From the NCBI GenBank assembly GCA_012522035.1, contig JAAYLF010000005.1, positions 1-17,589 on the forward strand: DNA of 17,589 nucleotides, given 5' to 3'. A program made the translations under genes and the position numbers. The number at the start of each line of letters is the position of its first letter. The stretch's first letter is position 1. Shown piece by piece: positions 1-6,589 of the stretch. A model generated the notes under the pieces. The model did no database searches. It was not told the DNA's origin and saw only the letters and a program-made list of their open reading frames with translations. Source of the DNA: Clostridiaceae bacterium (GTDB lineage: Bacteria; Bacillota; Clostridia; UBA1212; DUPL01).

Positions 1-53
1 ATCTTTAAATATTTCTTGCAATATGTTCATGTTGTTATTATAAGACAAACAGT

Positions 54-128
54 AAAAAAAAGGAACACCCTAGTTCCCCTCAAGATTGAGGGGCTAGGGG
101 AGCTGATGTGTCGGAGACACTTTTTTTT
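54..128. terminator. Overlapping hairpins forming a probable bidirectional intrinsic terminator
   Basis: On the plus strand a 5-bp stem GTGTC/GACAC (108-112 and 116-120, loop GGA) is followed by eight Ts (121-128), a standard intrinsic terminator. Just upstream, CCCCTC/GAGGGG with flanking CTAG/CTAG forms a second hairpin (70-97). On the minus strand GGAAC/GTTCC (62-66 and 73-77) is followed by eight Ts (the A run at 54-61), giving a terminator in the other direction. The hairpins at 62-77 and 70-97 share bases and cannot both form. The simplest reading is the end of a gene lying left of the window. No known riboswitch class was recognised. The rest of 1-217 shows only AT-rich promoter-like sequence. 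Confidence 0.6.
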
Positions 129-217
129 GAACAATTGCGCTTGAATGGACATTTTGTTTGCATTTTGTTATTATTATTATGTTAAAATTTAATCTATAAT
201 AACAAAGGAGGCGTATT

Positions 218-1549
218 ATGGAATCCAAACTCGTAGTCGCAATTATTTTAATTGTTGTTTCCATTTTGGCGGTTACAATGGTACAGGCCAAAGGAACACC
301 AAAAGAAATTCCTCAAAAAACAACAAAAATCAATCCAAACTTTTCAGGAGATGAGAACAGCGCATATGCCATTAAGGAAGATGAAACGGTAGGTATTCAG
401 TTTTCGCTGGCTGCTGATGCTCTTTATGTAGGTATAGGCTGTCCAAGCTGGAACAATGATATCGGACAACTTACACTGGCTCTGTATGCTTTTGACACGG
501 ATTATGCAACAAGCGTATCGAAAGATCCGATTATAAAGCATACGTTTGAGGATTATCAGGATAACTCCTATCTCGGCTTCGAATTTACGGAAGCTGATCC
601 TCTTAAAGCAGGAGAATATGTGATCGAAATTACTGATGCTTATGATGATACGGGAACTGCAATTAATCCTGGTGTAGGAATTTGGTCACACAAGCCCTAT
701 CCTGGCCAGCACTTTTTTGAAGATGGTCATTACAACAAAGGACTGTCTGCAAGAATGTATGTTGAGTTCAAGGGTGAAGCTCCAGAGGTTCCATATGGTG
801 AACTTACTCCTGTAAAGGTTGAAACCGGCGAAGTCAACACTGATCCGGAGCCATTCAAAGGTGCCCTGATGAGATTTTCAGATCCGAACGCCGATTATTA
901 CTTCACAGAGGTAGACAAACACGATATCGATGATTTGTACATTGAGGATGGAAAACTCATCGTAAAGGTAGTACCGGGTATTGGAGATCCTCAGTTCCAC
1001 TTGCTGTTAGACGAACTGGAGCCTGTTCCTTGTGAAGAGTATCCAATAATGAGAATTGGTATCAAGAGACCGGAAGGCGCTCCCAGATCAGCAGAGATAT
1101 TCTTTAACACAACTGAATTCCAAGGTCCTGCTCCCGGCGGTTCGGTAGTATTCAGCTATGAGGATACCACCGACTGGCAGGATGTCATAATCGACTTTTC
1201 AACAAACAAACACTGGAAGGGAGACCTTTTGTCCTTCAGGTTTGACATACTTCCAAGTGCTGATCAGGAATACGTATTTGAGATAGCCTACATACTGTTC
1301 TTCGGAACCGAGGAGGCTGCAAGAAATTTTGATGTATCATCACTTCCTGATCCAACACCAACACCTGAGCCAACACCTACACCTGAAAGAACACCAACTC
1401 CTGAAAAGACAGACAGTCCAGCTCCAACTGCGACTGAAGATGAAATCAAGGATGAGGGTGGTCCAAACACAGGCGTTGTTATCGCAATTGTGGTTGTAGC
1501 TGTTTTGGTAGTGGCAGGTGCTGTACCAGCAGTTGTAATGAGAAAGTAA
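218..1549 (+). CDS. Exported, membrane-anchored surface protein with carbohydrate-binding-like beta-sandwich domains
   Basis: The 443-residue product has an N-terminal signal sequence (residues 2-24, possible cleavage after VQA). Two beta-rich regions follow: about 40-190, rich in Trp, Tyr and Asp, and about 240-370. The second contains a pattern (WQDVIIDFS, HWKGDLLSFRFD, YILFFGTEEAA) that I associate with sugar-binding jelly-roll modules appended to clostridial extracellular proteins; this is recollection, not a search result. A Thr-Pro-Glu linker spans about 375-407. The C-terminus is a hydrophobic helix (420-440) ending in Arg-Lys. The sequence GPNTG just before the helix resembles a degenerate sortase signal lacking the Leu, so either plain membrane anchoring or sortase attachment is possible. 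A strong AAAGGAGG (204-211) precedes ATG 218. TATAAT at 195-200 lies too close to the start to serve as a -10; a weaker promoter near 154-183 is more likely. The gene is monocistronic and ends at the 1586-1605 hairpin. Substrate and precise function are unknown. Confidence 0.8.
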   Translation: MESKLVVAIILIVVSILAVTMVQAKGTPKEIPQKTTKINPNFSGDENSAYAIKEDETVGIQFSLAADALYVGIGCPSWNNDIGQLTLALYAFDTDYATSVSKDPIIKHTFEDYQDNSYLGFEFTEADPLKAGEYVIEITDAYDDTGTAINPGVGIWSHKPYPGQHFFEDGHYNKGLSARMYVEFKGEAPEVPYGELTPVKVETGEVNTDPEPFKGALMRFSDPNADYYFTEVDKHDIDDLYIEDGKLIVKVVPGIGDPQFHLLLDELEPVPCEEYPIMRIGIKRPEGAPRSAEIFFNTTEFQGPAPGGSVVFSYEDTTDWQDVIIDFSTNKHWKGDLLSFRFDILPSADQEYVFEIAYILFFGTEEAARNFDVSSLPDPTPTPEPTPTPERTPTPEKTDSPAPTATEDEIKDEGGPNTGVVIAIVVVAVLVVAGAVPAVVMRK

Positions 1550-1585
1550 AAAGGATAATTTTTTTTGATAAGGGTTATATAAAAA

Positions 1586-1605
1586 AGGAGCTCGAAAGAG
1601 CTCCT
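1586..1605. terminator. Bidirectional terminator between convergent genes
   Basis: An 8-bp stem (AGGAGCTC/GAGCTCCT) closed by a GAAA tetraloop lies between the surface-protein gene and the oppositely oriented aminotransferase gene. On the minus strand it is followed by six Ts, so it should stop the aminotransferase transcript efficiently. On the plus strand the downstream tract is T-rich but interrupted. Confidence 0.8.
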
Positions 1606-1620
1606 GATTTGTTTGCGTTT

Positions 1621-2796
1621 TCAAATATATTTTGATATGAATCTTTTCACGCCTTCCAAAGCTTTTTTTATGTGATCCACGGAGTAGGCGTAGGATACTC
1701 TTAAATGACCTTCCCCGCTTCTTCCGAAAGCAACTCCAGGAACCAGCGCGATCTTTTCTTCCAAAAGAAGCTTTTCACAGAATTCTTCAGATGAAAGACC
1801 GGTTCTCTTTATGCTTGGAAAGCAGTAGAATGCTCCCATTGGCTCAAAACAGTCAAGTCCCATTTTGTTGAAGCCGTTAACAATGAGTTTTCTTCTGTAA
1901 TTGTATTCGGTCTTCATGTCTTCGATATCCTTGTCACCAAACCTTAGTGCTTCTATTGCAGCGTACTGGCTTGTAGTTGGAGCACACATTATAGCGTACT
2001 GGTGTATTTTTATCATTGGCCCGATTACATCAGGATGTCCACAGGCAAATCCAAGACGCCAGCCGGTCATGGCATAGGCTTTTGAAAACCCGTTTATTAC
2101 AACAGTCCTGTCATACATGCCGTCTATTTCGGCAATGGATACATGCCTCTCATCGGTGTATGTAAGTTCGGCATATATCTCATCCGATATTATCATTATA
2201 TTCGTATCGCGCAAAACCTCTGCTATTGCCTCAAGGTCTTTCCTGTCCATTATTGCTCCTGTGGGATTGTTGGGAAAGGGCAGAATCAGAGCTTTTGTTT
2301 TGTCTGTGACGTTCTTTTTAAGTAGCTCGGGCGTAAGTTTGAAGTTGTCTTCCGCTTTTGTTTCCAGAAGAACAGGAACTCCTCCTGCAAGCCTTGTTAT
2401 GGGATCATAGCAGACAAAACAGGGGATGGGAATCAGAACCTCATCACCTGGTTCCACAATTGCGCGGATTGCCAGATCAATGGCCTCACTTCCGCCTACA
2501 GTAATCAAAACCTGGTTGTTTGGTTCATATGACAGGTCGAAGCGCCTCTTCATGTAGTTTGCGACTTCCTGCTTGAGTTCCACAAGACCTGCGTTGGAAG
2601 TGTACTGGGTCCTTCCTTTTTCCAAGGACATGATACCGGCATTGCGAATATGCCAGGGAGTTATGAAGTCCGGTTCTCCTATTCCCAGAGAGATTACACC
2701 ATCCATGCCAGAAGCAATATCAAAAAGTTTGCGAATGCCTGATGGCGGTAGATTCGCAACAACTGAATTTATCTGTTTTTTTGGGGAGAATTTCAA
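1621..2796 (-). CDS. PLP-dependent class I/II aminotransferase
   Basis: The 391-residue fold-type I aminotransferase transfers an amino group between an amino acid and a 2-oxo acid in the cytoplasm. Visible family marks are YTSNAG at 65-70, PNNPTG at 175-180 (cofactor-contacting Asn), DEIY at 205-208, the Schiff-base lysine K239 in SKAYAMTGWR, and the substrate-carboxylate arginine R366 in HLRVSYA. Length is normal. The start is TTG (2796-2794), which overlaps the TGA stop of the upstream Lrp-type regulator as TTGA, with AGGTGA upstream; this implies translational coupling. The family includes aspartate, aromatic and PatA-type enzymes, and the exact substrate cannot be fixed from sequence. 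Pairing with an Lrp/AsnC regulator suggests control by an amino acid that is its substrate or product (inference). Confidence 0.9.
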   Translation of the reverse strand: MKFSPKKQINSVVANLPPSGIRKLFDIASGMDGVISLGIGEPDFITPWHIRNAGIMSLEKGRTQYTSNAGLVELKQEVANYMKRRFDLSYEPNNQVLITVGGSEAIDLAIRAIVEPGDEVLIPIPCFVCYDPITRLAGGVPVLLETKAEDNFKLTPELLKKNVTDKTKALILPFPNNPTGAIMDRKDLEAIAEVLRDTNIMIISDEIYAELTYTDERHVSIAEIDGMYDRTVVINGFSKAYAMTGWRLGFACGHPDVIGPMIKIHQYAIMCAPTTSQYAAIEALRFGDKDIEDMKTEYNYRRKLIVNGFNKMGLDCFEPMGAFYCFPSIKRTGLSSEEFCEKLLLEEKIALVPGVAFGRSGEGHLRVSYAYSVDHIKKALEGVKRFISKYI

Positions 2797-3272
2797 AACG
2801 CCATCACCTGTCTTTCATCTTTCGGGGGCGTTTCAAGCATGACTCCGTTGTCCTTGTATTTCTTAAGTACAAAGTGGGTACACGTACTTATGACGGTGTC
2901 CATGGGAGCAAGTTTGCCCGATACGAAGGATGCAACTTCAGTAAGTGAATTGCCTTCAACAATCAGAGCAAGATCGTATGCACCCGACATTAAATAAACG
3001 GATTTGACCTGCTCATACTGGTAGAAGCGTTCTGCAATCTGGTCAAAACCTCTTCCGTACTGCGGTGTGCATTTTACTTCTATAAATGCTGTGACAAGGT
3101 CCTTGTCTGCTTTTTGCCAGTTGATGATGGTTTTTTTGCCGACAATGACGCCTTCCTTCTCATACTGACTTATTGCTTCCCTTACTTCTTCAGGGGTTTT
3201 GTCAATCATAACAGCTATGTCTTCAGGGGTCAGATTGCTGTTGTTTTCCAAAAGTTCAAGAATTCTGTGCAT
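2793..3272 (-). CDS. Lrp/AsnC-family transcriptional regulator
   Basis: The 159-residue protein has the two-part Lrp layout. A winged helix-turn-helix occupies about residues 1-58, with a typical recognition region around TPEEVREAISQYEKEGVI. A RAM/AsnC ligand-binding domain occupies about 67-145 (VTAFIEVKC, VYLMSGAYDLALIVEG). Such proteins form dimers or octamers, bind amino acids at RAM interfaces and regulate nearby amino-acid genes. It is the first gene of a two-gene unit with the aminotransferase, overlapping it by 4 bases. AAGGAG stands just upstream of ATG 3272. It probably regulates its own operon; the effector is unknown. The hydrophilic C-terminal tail after about residue 145 is slightly longer than in E. 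coli AsnC. Confidence 0.9.
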   Translation of the reverse strand: MHRILELLENNSNLTPEDIAVMIDKTPEEVREAISQYEKEGVIVGKKTIINWQKADKDLVTAFIEVKCTPQYGRGFDQIAERFYQYEQVKSVYLMSGAYDLALIVEGNSLTEVASFVSGKLAPMDTVISTCTHFVLKKYKDNGVMLETPPKDERQVMAF

Positions 3273-3307
3273 ACTGATTCTCCTTGTTGATATGAAATTT
3301 AACCTCT

Positions 3308-3336
3308 ATTATACCTTGTATCAAAGAAAATATCTA
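3308..3336 (-). promoter_or_regulatory. Possible sigma-A promoter of the lrp-aminotransferase unit
   Basis: On the minus strand there is a perfect TATAAT (3313-3308), with a weak -35 TAGATA (3336-3331) at 17-base spacing that overlaps the stop codon of the upstream gene. Transcription would begin near 3301, giving a leader of about 28 bases that contains the AAGGAG ribosome binding site. Confidence 0.5.
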
Positions 3337-3849
3337 GTTTCGAGACCAATCTCCTCGTTCTCTTCTTGGTCTCAGAACGGTGTTTATTGTACTTAAGAGT
3401 TTGTCTACATCATCTTTTGATTTGATTTTGTATAGCTCCGTAACTCCATCCTTGGATACGCTCATGTATGTACCGGAAATGAGATACTGCTCTGTATAGT
3501 CGTAACCGTATTCATCTTCAAATTGAAGTGTAAGGTAGTATGCGTTTTCGTAATCCATGTATACATTTCTCTGATCGTGAACCCTTTCTTTTGGCATCAG
3601 GTTGAGCATTCTTGTAATGTCTTTTAGTGCGTTTTGGTCAAAAACTTCCCGGCTTCTTTGATCCCTTGCCCTGTATATTATCATTGTGTGGGGCAGTTTG
3701 ACATTAAGCTGCTCGGATAGAGTGGTCATGCGGGAAGAAACAAAAATAATTATTGGTGTTATCAATATTACCAACAAAGGGAAGATTATCAGCTTTATCT
3801 TTCTTTTCTTTTCGTATATTTCTATTTCATTCAATTCTTTTCTGGACAT
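3334..3849 (-). CDS. Small single-pass membrane protein of unknown function
   Basis: The 171-residue product has a basic, charged N-terminus (residues 1-18, rich in Lys and Glu), one hydrophobic helix (about 19-39) and a mixed alpha/beta domain of about 130 residues, presumably outside the cell. I do not recognise the family. The tail is very basic (PRRERGDWSRN). The start ATG at 3849 is chosen because GGAGGGG (3862-3856) sits 6 bases upstream; an in-frame ATG at 3864 overlaps that site and is unlikely. A good promoter (TTTACA, 17 bases, TATACT) lies just upstream, back to back with the hisF promoter. The next genes on the same strand are lrp and the aminotransferase, which have their own promoter-like site, so a functional link is unproven. 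Confidence 0.7.
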   Translation of the reverse strand: MSRKELNEIEIYEKKRKIKLIIFPLLVILITPIIIFVSSRMTTLSEQLNVKLPHTMIIYRARDQRSREVFDQNALKDITRMLNLMPKERVHDQRNVYMDYENAYYLTLQFEDEYGYDYTEQYLISGTYMSVSKDGVTELYKIKSKDDVDKLLSTINTVLRPRRERGDWSRN

Positions 3850-3878
3850 AAACAACCCCTCCATATTTCTTATACTAA

Positions 3879-3907
3879 AGTATATTATATCTTTCTTCTC
3901 CTGTAAA
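3879..3907 (-). promoter_or_regulatory. Sigma-A promoter for the small membrane protein gene
   Basis: On the minus strand -35 TTTACA (3907-3902) and -10 TATACT (3884-3879) are separated by 17 bases. The -10 lies in a perfect inverted repeat TATACT-AA-AGTATA (3871-3884), which could be an operator. Confidence 0.65.
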
Positions 3908-3912
3908 CCTTC

Positions 3913-3941
3913 TTTACTAAAAATGAACGCTTTGCTATACT
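3913..3941 (+). promoter_or_regulatory. Sigma-A promoter for hisF
   Basis: -35 TTTACT (3913-3918) and -10 TATACT (3936-3941) are 17 bases apart, with an extended -10 TG at 3933-3934. Transcription would begin near 3948, about 30 bases before the hisF start. The promoter is divergent from that of the membrane protein gene. Confidence 0.65.
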
Positions 3942-3978
3942 AAAGGGGTAAACTTTTTTAAAAAGGAGCCAAAAGCCC

Positions 3979-4737
3979 ATGCAGATAAGTGTGATACCCT
4001 GTCTTGATGTTAACAGGGGAAGAGTAGTAAAAGGTATAAACTTTGAGAATCTGATTGATGCAGGTGATCCTGTACTGGTAGGAAGAGCCTATTCAAAAGC
4101 CGGTGCGGACGAACTTGTTTTTCTCGACATAACGGCAACCACCGAGCACAGAAAGACTCACTTGGACATGGTAAGAAAAGTTTCAGAAAATGTGGACATA
4201 CCATTCACAGTAGGTGGAGGCATCCGTACCGTGGAGGATGTAAAGGAGGTTATCAGGCAGGGAGCTGACAAGGTGGCAATAAACACTGCGGCATTCAAGA
4301 ACCCCAATATTATCAAGGAGTGTGCTGAAAGGTTTGGAAGGCAGTGTATTGTGGCTGCAATTGATGCAAAGAAAAGGGAAGACGGAACAGGCTACGATAC
4401 AATGATAAACGGAGGAAAAACAAACACCGGTGTTGATGTGGTTGAGTGGGCAAAAAAAGTGCAAGAGCTTGGCGCTGGAGAAATCCTCCTTACAAGCATG
4501 GATAGAGACGGAACGAAAAACGGATATGATGTAGAACTTACAAGACTTGTTGCTGAAAATGTAAGCATACCCGTTATTGCTTCCGGGGGTGCTGGCAGGA
4601 AGGAACATTTCTATGAAGTAATCAAGCAAGGAAAAGCAAGTGGCGTGTTGGCTGCGTCTTTGTTTCATTTCAAGGAAATTGAAATTATGGATTTAAAGAT
4701 GTATTTACGAGATATGGGAATAGATGTGATGATGTAA
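3979..4737 (+). CDS. hisF: Imidazole glycerol phosphate synthase, cyclase subunit HisF
   Basis: HisF is a TIM-barrel cyclase of histidine synthesis. With glutaminase HisH it turns PRFAR and ammonia into imidazole glycerol phosphate and AICAR. The 252-residue product matches family length. The opening strand reads VIPCLDVNRGRVVKG with catalytic Asp10, the second catalytic Asp is D129 in AAIDAKK, and phosphate-binding loops are at FTVGGGIR (76-83) and ASGGAG (201-206). AAAAAGGAG (3961-3967) precedes ATG 3979. The gene has its own promoter and is followed by a strong hairpin, so it is monocistronic. No hisH, hisA, hisI or other his gene is in the window, which is unusual for this operon-prone gene. 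Confidence 0.97.
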   Translation: MQISVIPCLDVNRGRVVKGINFENLIDAGDPVLVGRAYSKAGADELVFLDITATTEHRKTHLDMVRKVSENVDIPFTVGGGIRTVEDVKEVIRQGADKVAINTAAFKNPNIIKECAERFGRQCIVAAIDAKKREDGTGYDTMINGGKTNTGVDVVEWAKKVQELGAGEILLTSMDRDGTKNGYDVELTRLVAENVSIPVIASGGAGRKEHFYEVIKQGKASGVLAASLFHFKEIEIMDLKMYLRDMGIDVMM

Positions 4738-4739
4738 AG

Positions 4740-4768
4740 GAAAGCCGTTGCATAATGCAACGGCTTTC
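4740..4768. terminator. 13-bp hairpin terminator between convergent hisF and kinase genes
   Basis: A perfect stem GAAAGCCGTTGCA/TGCAACGGCTTTC with a TAA loop starts 3 bases after the hisF stop and touches the last base of the convergent kinase stop codon. The T tracts on both sides are short (CTTTCT and CTTTCCTTT), but the stem is very stable. It likely serves both genes. Confidence 0.75.
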
Positions 4769-5862
4769 TAATACTTGCTAGCTATTCTGTTTATAATCTC
4801 CACCATTTTATCGTATTTTGACTCCATATCCGCTACAAGCTTGAACTGGGTTCTTGCCCTGTCGAGGTTGTGGTTTTCCCTGTGAATCTGGAAGTAAACA
4901 TCTCCGTCCAAATGGTCGGTCAAAAAGCGCATTCCAATTTCCAATGTGATAATTATGGCGGACATGGCAAGGTTGTCTATTTCGTCTTTTGTAAGGGATG
5001 ATTTGACCTGGCTCAGGTAGCCATCTGCGTACGCTTCGAACAGTTCAGTAACCATATATATCTTGTCAAAGTCCTTTTCGTCTTCAGGGGCTGAACTTGA
5101 TCCAAATCGTAAGATGTCACCAAAGTCGTAAAGTACAGAGCCCGGCATTACTGTGTCCAGGTCGACAATACAGATTGCCTTGTTTGTCTTGTTGTCGATA
5201 AGGACATTATTCAGCTTTGTGTCATTGTGTGTAACTCTTTTTGGTATTCTTTCCTCATTCATCAGGTCGACAATTATGGGGCAGTATTTTTCCCTGGAAA
5301 GAACAAACTCTATTTCTTCCTTGCACTCATGAGCTCTGCCTGATGCGTTTTTCTCAAGGGCTTTTAAGAAATTTTCAAATCTTTTTGGTGTGTTGTGAAA
5401 ATCAGGTATTGTCTCATGAAGTGATTCAATAGGATAGTCTTCCAAAAGTTTTTGGAATTTTCCAAGTATGACTCCTGCCTCGTAGAAAAGCTCTGGGTTT
5501 TCAACAATGTCATAAGCCTTTGCATCGTCAATGTACACATAGGCTCTCCAGAAATGTCCGTTGTCGTCCTTGTACAAAGGTTGTCCATCAATGGTTTCCA
5601 CAACCTTCAATGTCGCTCTCTCCGGGTCGCAACCTAATTCTTCCATTTTCTTGTATATGTGTTTTGTTACCCCTTGAATGTTGCTCATTAACTTGTAAGG
5701 ATCCTTGAAAACATTTGTGTTGATGCGCTGCAGTGTATACTTGGCTTTGTCGTATGTAACCAGAAAAGTATTATTGATATGACCTGCAATTATTGGCTCG
5801 GTGATTATGTGCTTGCCGCTAAAAGCAAACTGACTCAATATTTTTTCATTTGGAGTTATCAT
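4768..5862 (-). CDS. APH-fold sugar kinase, N-acetylhexosamine 1-kinase-like
   Basis: The 364-residue kinase belongs to the aminoglycoside phosphotransferase/choline kinase superfamily. Visible marks are a glycine-containing nucleotide loop with GHINNTFLV (27-35), the N-lobe segment YTLQRINTNVF (42-52), the catalytic HND (212-214) with N219 in HNDTKLNN, and the metal-binding DLD (234-236) followed by TVMPGSVLYDFGD. The combination of GHIN, LQRINTNVF and LDTVMPG is what I recall of NahK/LnpB enzymes, which phosphorylate GlcNAc or GalNAc at C1 for salvage. Substrate is inferred, and homoserine or aminoglycoside kinases are less likely. ATG 5862 is preceded by AAGGAAGGGA. It is transcribed alone, and the lacto-N-biose phosphorylase and uridylyltransferase partners of NahK are not in the window. 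Confidence 0.75.
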   Translation of the reverse strand: MITPNEKILSQFAFSGKHIITEPIIAGHINNTFLVTYDKAKYTLQRINTNVFKDPYKLMSNIQGVTKHIYKKMEELGCDPERATLKVVETIDGQPLYKDDNGHFWRAYVYIDDAKAYDIVENPELFYEAGVILGKFQKLLEDYPIESLHETIPDFHNTPKRFENFLKALEKNASGRAHECKEEIEFVLSREKYCPIIVDLMNEERIPKRVTHNDTKLNNVLIDNKTNKAICIVDLDTVMPGSVLYDFGDILRFGSSSAPEDEKDFDKIYMVTELFEAYADGYLSQVKSSLTKDEIDNLAMSAIIITLEIGMRFLTDHLDGDVYFQIHRENHNLDRARTQFKLVADMESKYDKMVEIINRIASKY

Positions 5863-5892
5863 GTTATCCCTTCCTTAAGCTTGTTAGATAAA

Positions 5893-5921
5893 ATAATATT
5901 ACATAAAAATTTATAAGTCAA
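5893..5921 (-). promoter_or_regulatory. Sigma-A promoter for the NahK-like kinase gene
   Basis: On the minus strand -35 TTGACT (5921-5916) and -10 TATTAT (5898-5893) are separated by exactly 17 bases. The predicted start is near 5886, about 24 bases before the gene. Confidence 0.7.
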
Positions 5922-5944
5922 CAATATCAATTCCTGATTTTTGA

Positions 5945-5973
5945 TTGAAAATTGGTGTTGGATATGCTATACT
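5945..5973 (+). promoter_or_regulatory. Strong extended -10 promoter for the Usp-like gene
   Basis: -35 TTGAAA (5945-5950) and -10 TATACT (5968-5973) are 17 bases apart, with an extended -10 (TGC before TATACT). It is divergent from the kinase promoter, with about 23 bases between the two -35 boxes. The start near 5980 gives a leader of about 78 bases. Confidence 0.8.
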
Positions 5974-6057
5974 GGGAATAGTGAGAGACGTAAAACTCAT
6001 AAGGAGGCGATTTGATTTAAATTGAACCTTTAAAATCATAAAGAAAGGAAAGTGTCG

Positions 6058-6492
6058 ATGAAGACAAGAAAACAAGATAGGAAGAAAACCGTATTGGTTT
6101 GGGTAACCAATCCTGATGCGTGCCAAAGTATCGTCAGTGCAGGAAGAAAGCTGGCTGATGATAACAAGGTGGAACTTGTAATTGTAAGCATACAGGGAAG
6201 CATCAAGGGCGATTGGAACAATCGCGCAAGCGACCTTAAAAAACTTAGTGAAGCAGCAAACAGTGCGGATGCCGAACTTACAGTTGTATACTCAGACGAC
6301 ATGTATGAGGCGGCGCACGATACTATTAAAAGATTCAAACCAATGATTATGGTGACCGGTCTCCCTGGCAATTTGGGAGCAGGGTCGTTTTTGGAACAGT
6401 TAATGACCATGGCACCGGGTGTGCCGATATACTCAGTAGACATGAAGGAAAATATGAAGAGACTGGATACGATAAGTCTTGGAATATCATAA
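6058..6492 (+). CDS. Small universal-stress-protein-like (UspA/KdpD-type) domain protein
   Basis: The 144-residue cytoplasmic protein has an alternating alpha/beta pattern typical of the UspA/HUP fold: TVLVWVTN (strand 1), VELVIVSIQG (strand 2), AELTVVYSD (strand 3), MIMVTGLPG (strand 4) and PIYSVDM (strand 5). The opening TNPDACQSIVSAGRKLADD resembles the Usp-like segment of KdpD sensor kinases, but no kinase domain is present. The G-x2-G-x9-G(S/T) nucleotide motif is not clearly present (GLPGNLGAGS is the nearest), so ATP binding is uncertain. ATG 6058 has AAAGGAAA at good spacing; an in-frame GTG at 6052 is too close to it. The gene has its own strong promoter and ends at a 12-bp hairpin. 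Its role is unknown. Confidence 0.6.
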   Translation: MKTRKQDRKKTVLVWVTNPDACQSIVSAGRKLADDNKVELVIVSIQGSIKGDWNNRASDLKKLSEAANSADAELTVVYSDDMYEAAHDTIKRFKPMIMVTGLPGNLGAGSFLEQLMTMAPGVPIYSVDMKENMKRLDTISLGIS

Positions 6493-6500
6493 ATAGAAGC

Positions 6501-6527
6501 AATATGGCGGGCATTGCCCGCCATATT
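6501..6527 (+). terminator. 12-bp hairpin terminator after the Usp-like gene
   Basis: A perfect stem AATATGGCGGGC/GCCCGCCATATT with an ATT loop begins 8 bases after the stop codon. It is followed by GTTTGACAT, a poor T tract. The hairpin separates this gene from the deacetylase. TTGACA at 6530-6535 right after it may be a -35, but its best -10 partner (TAATAT, 6556-6561) is 20 bases away. Confidence 0.65.
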
Positions 6528-6589
6528 GTTTGACATAAATCCATTGTGTTTTGCGTAATATTAAGCAAACAAGGTTTTGGAGCTTGTGT

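Noticed and set aside
195..200. TATAAT as the -10 box of the surface protein gene
   Set aside because: Transcription would start about at 207, inside the AAAGGAGG ribosome site, leaving too little leader; the match is probably chance in AT-rich DNA.
4183..4668. Antisense open frame (161 codons) within hisF
   Set aside because: It lies fully inside a conserved gene, has no domain signal and its composition looks like reversed coding sequence.
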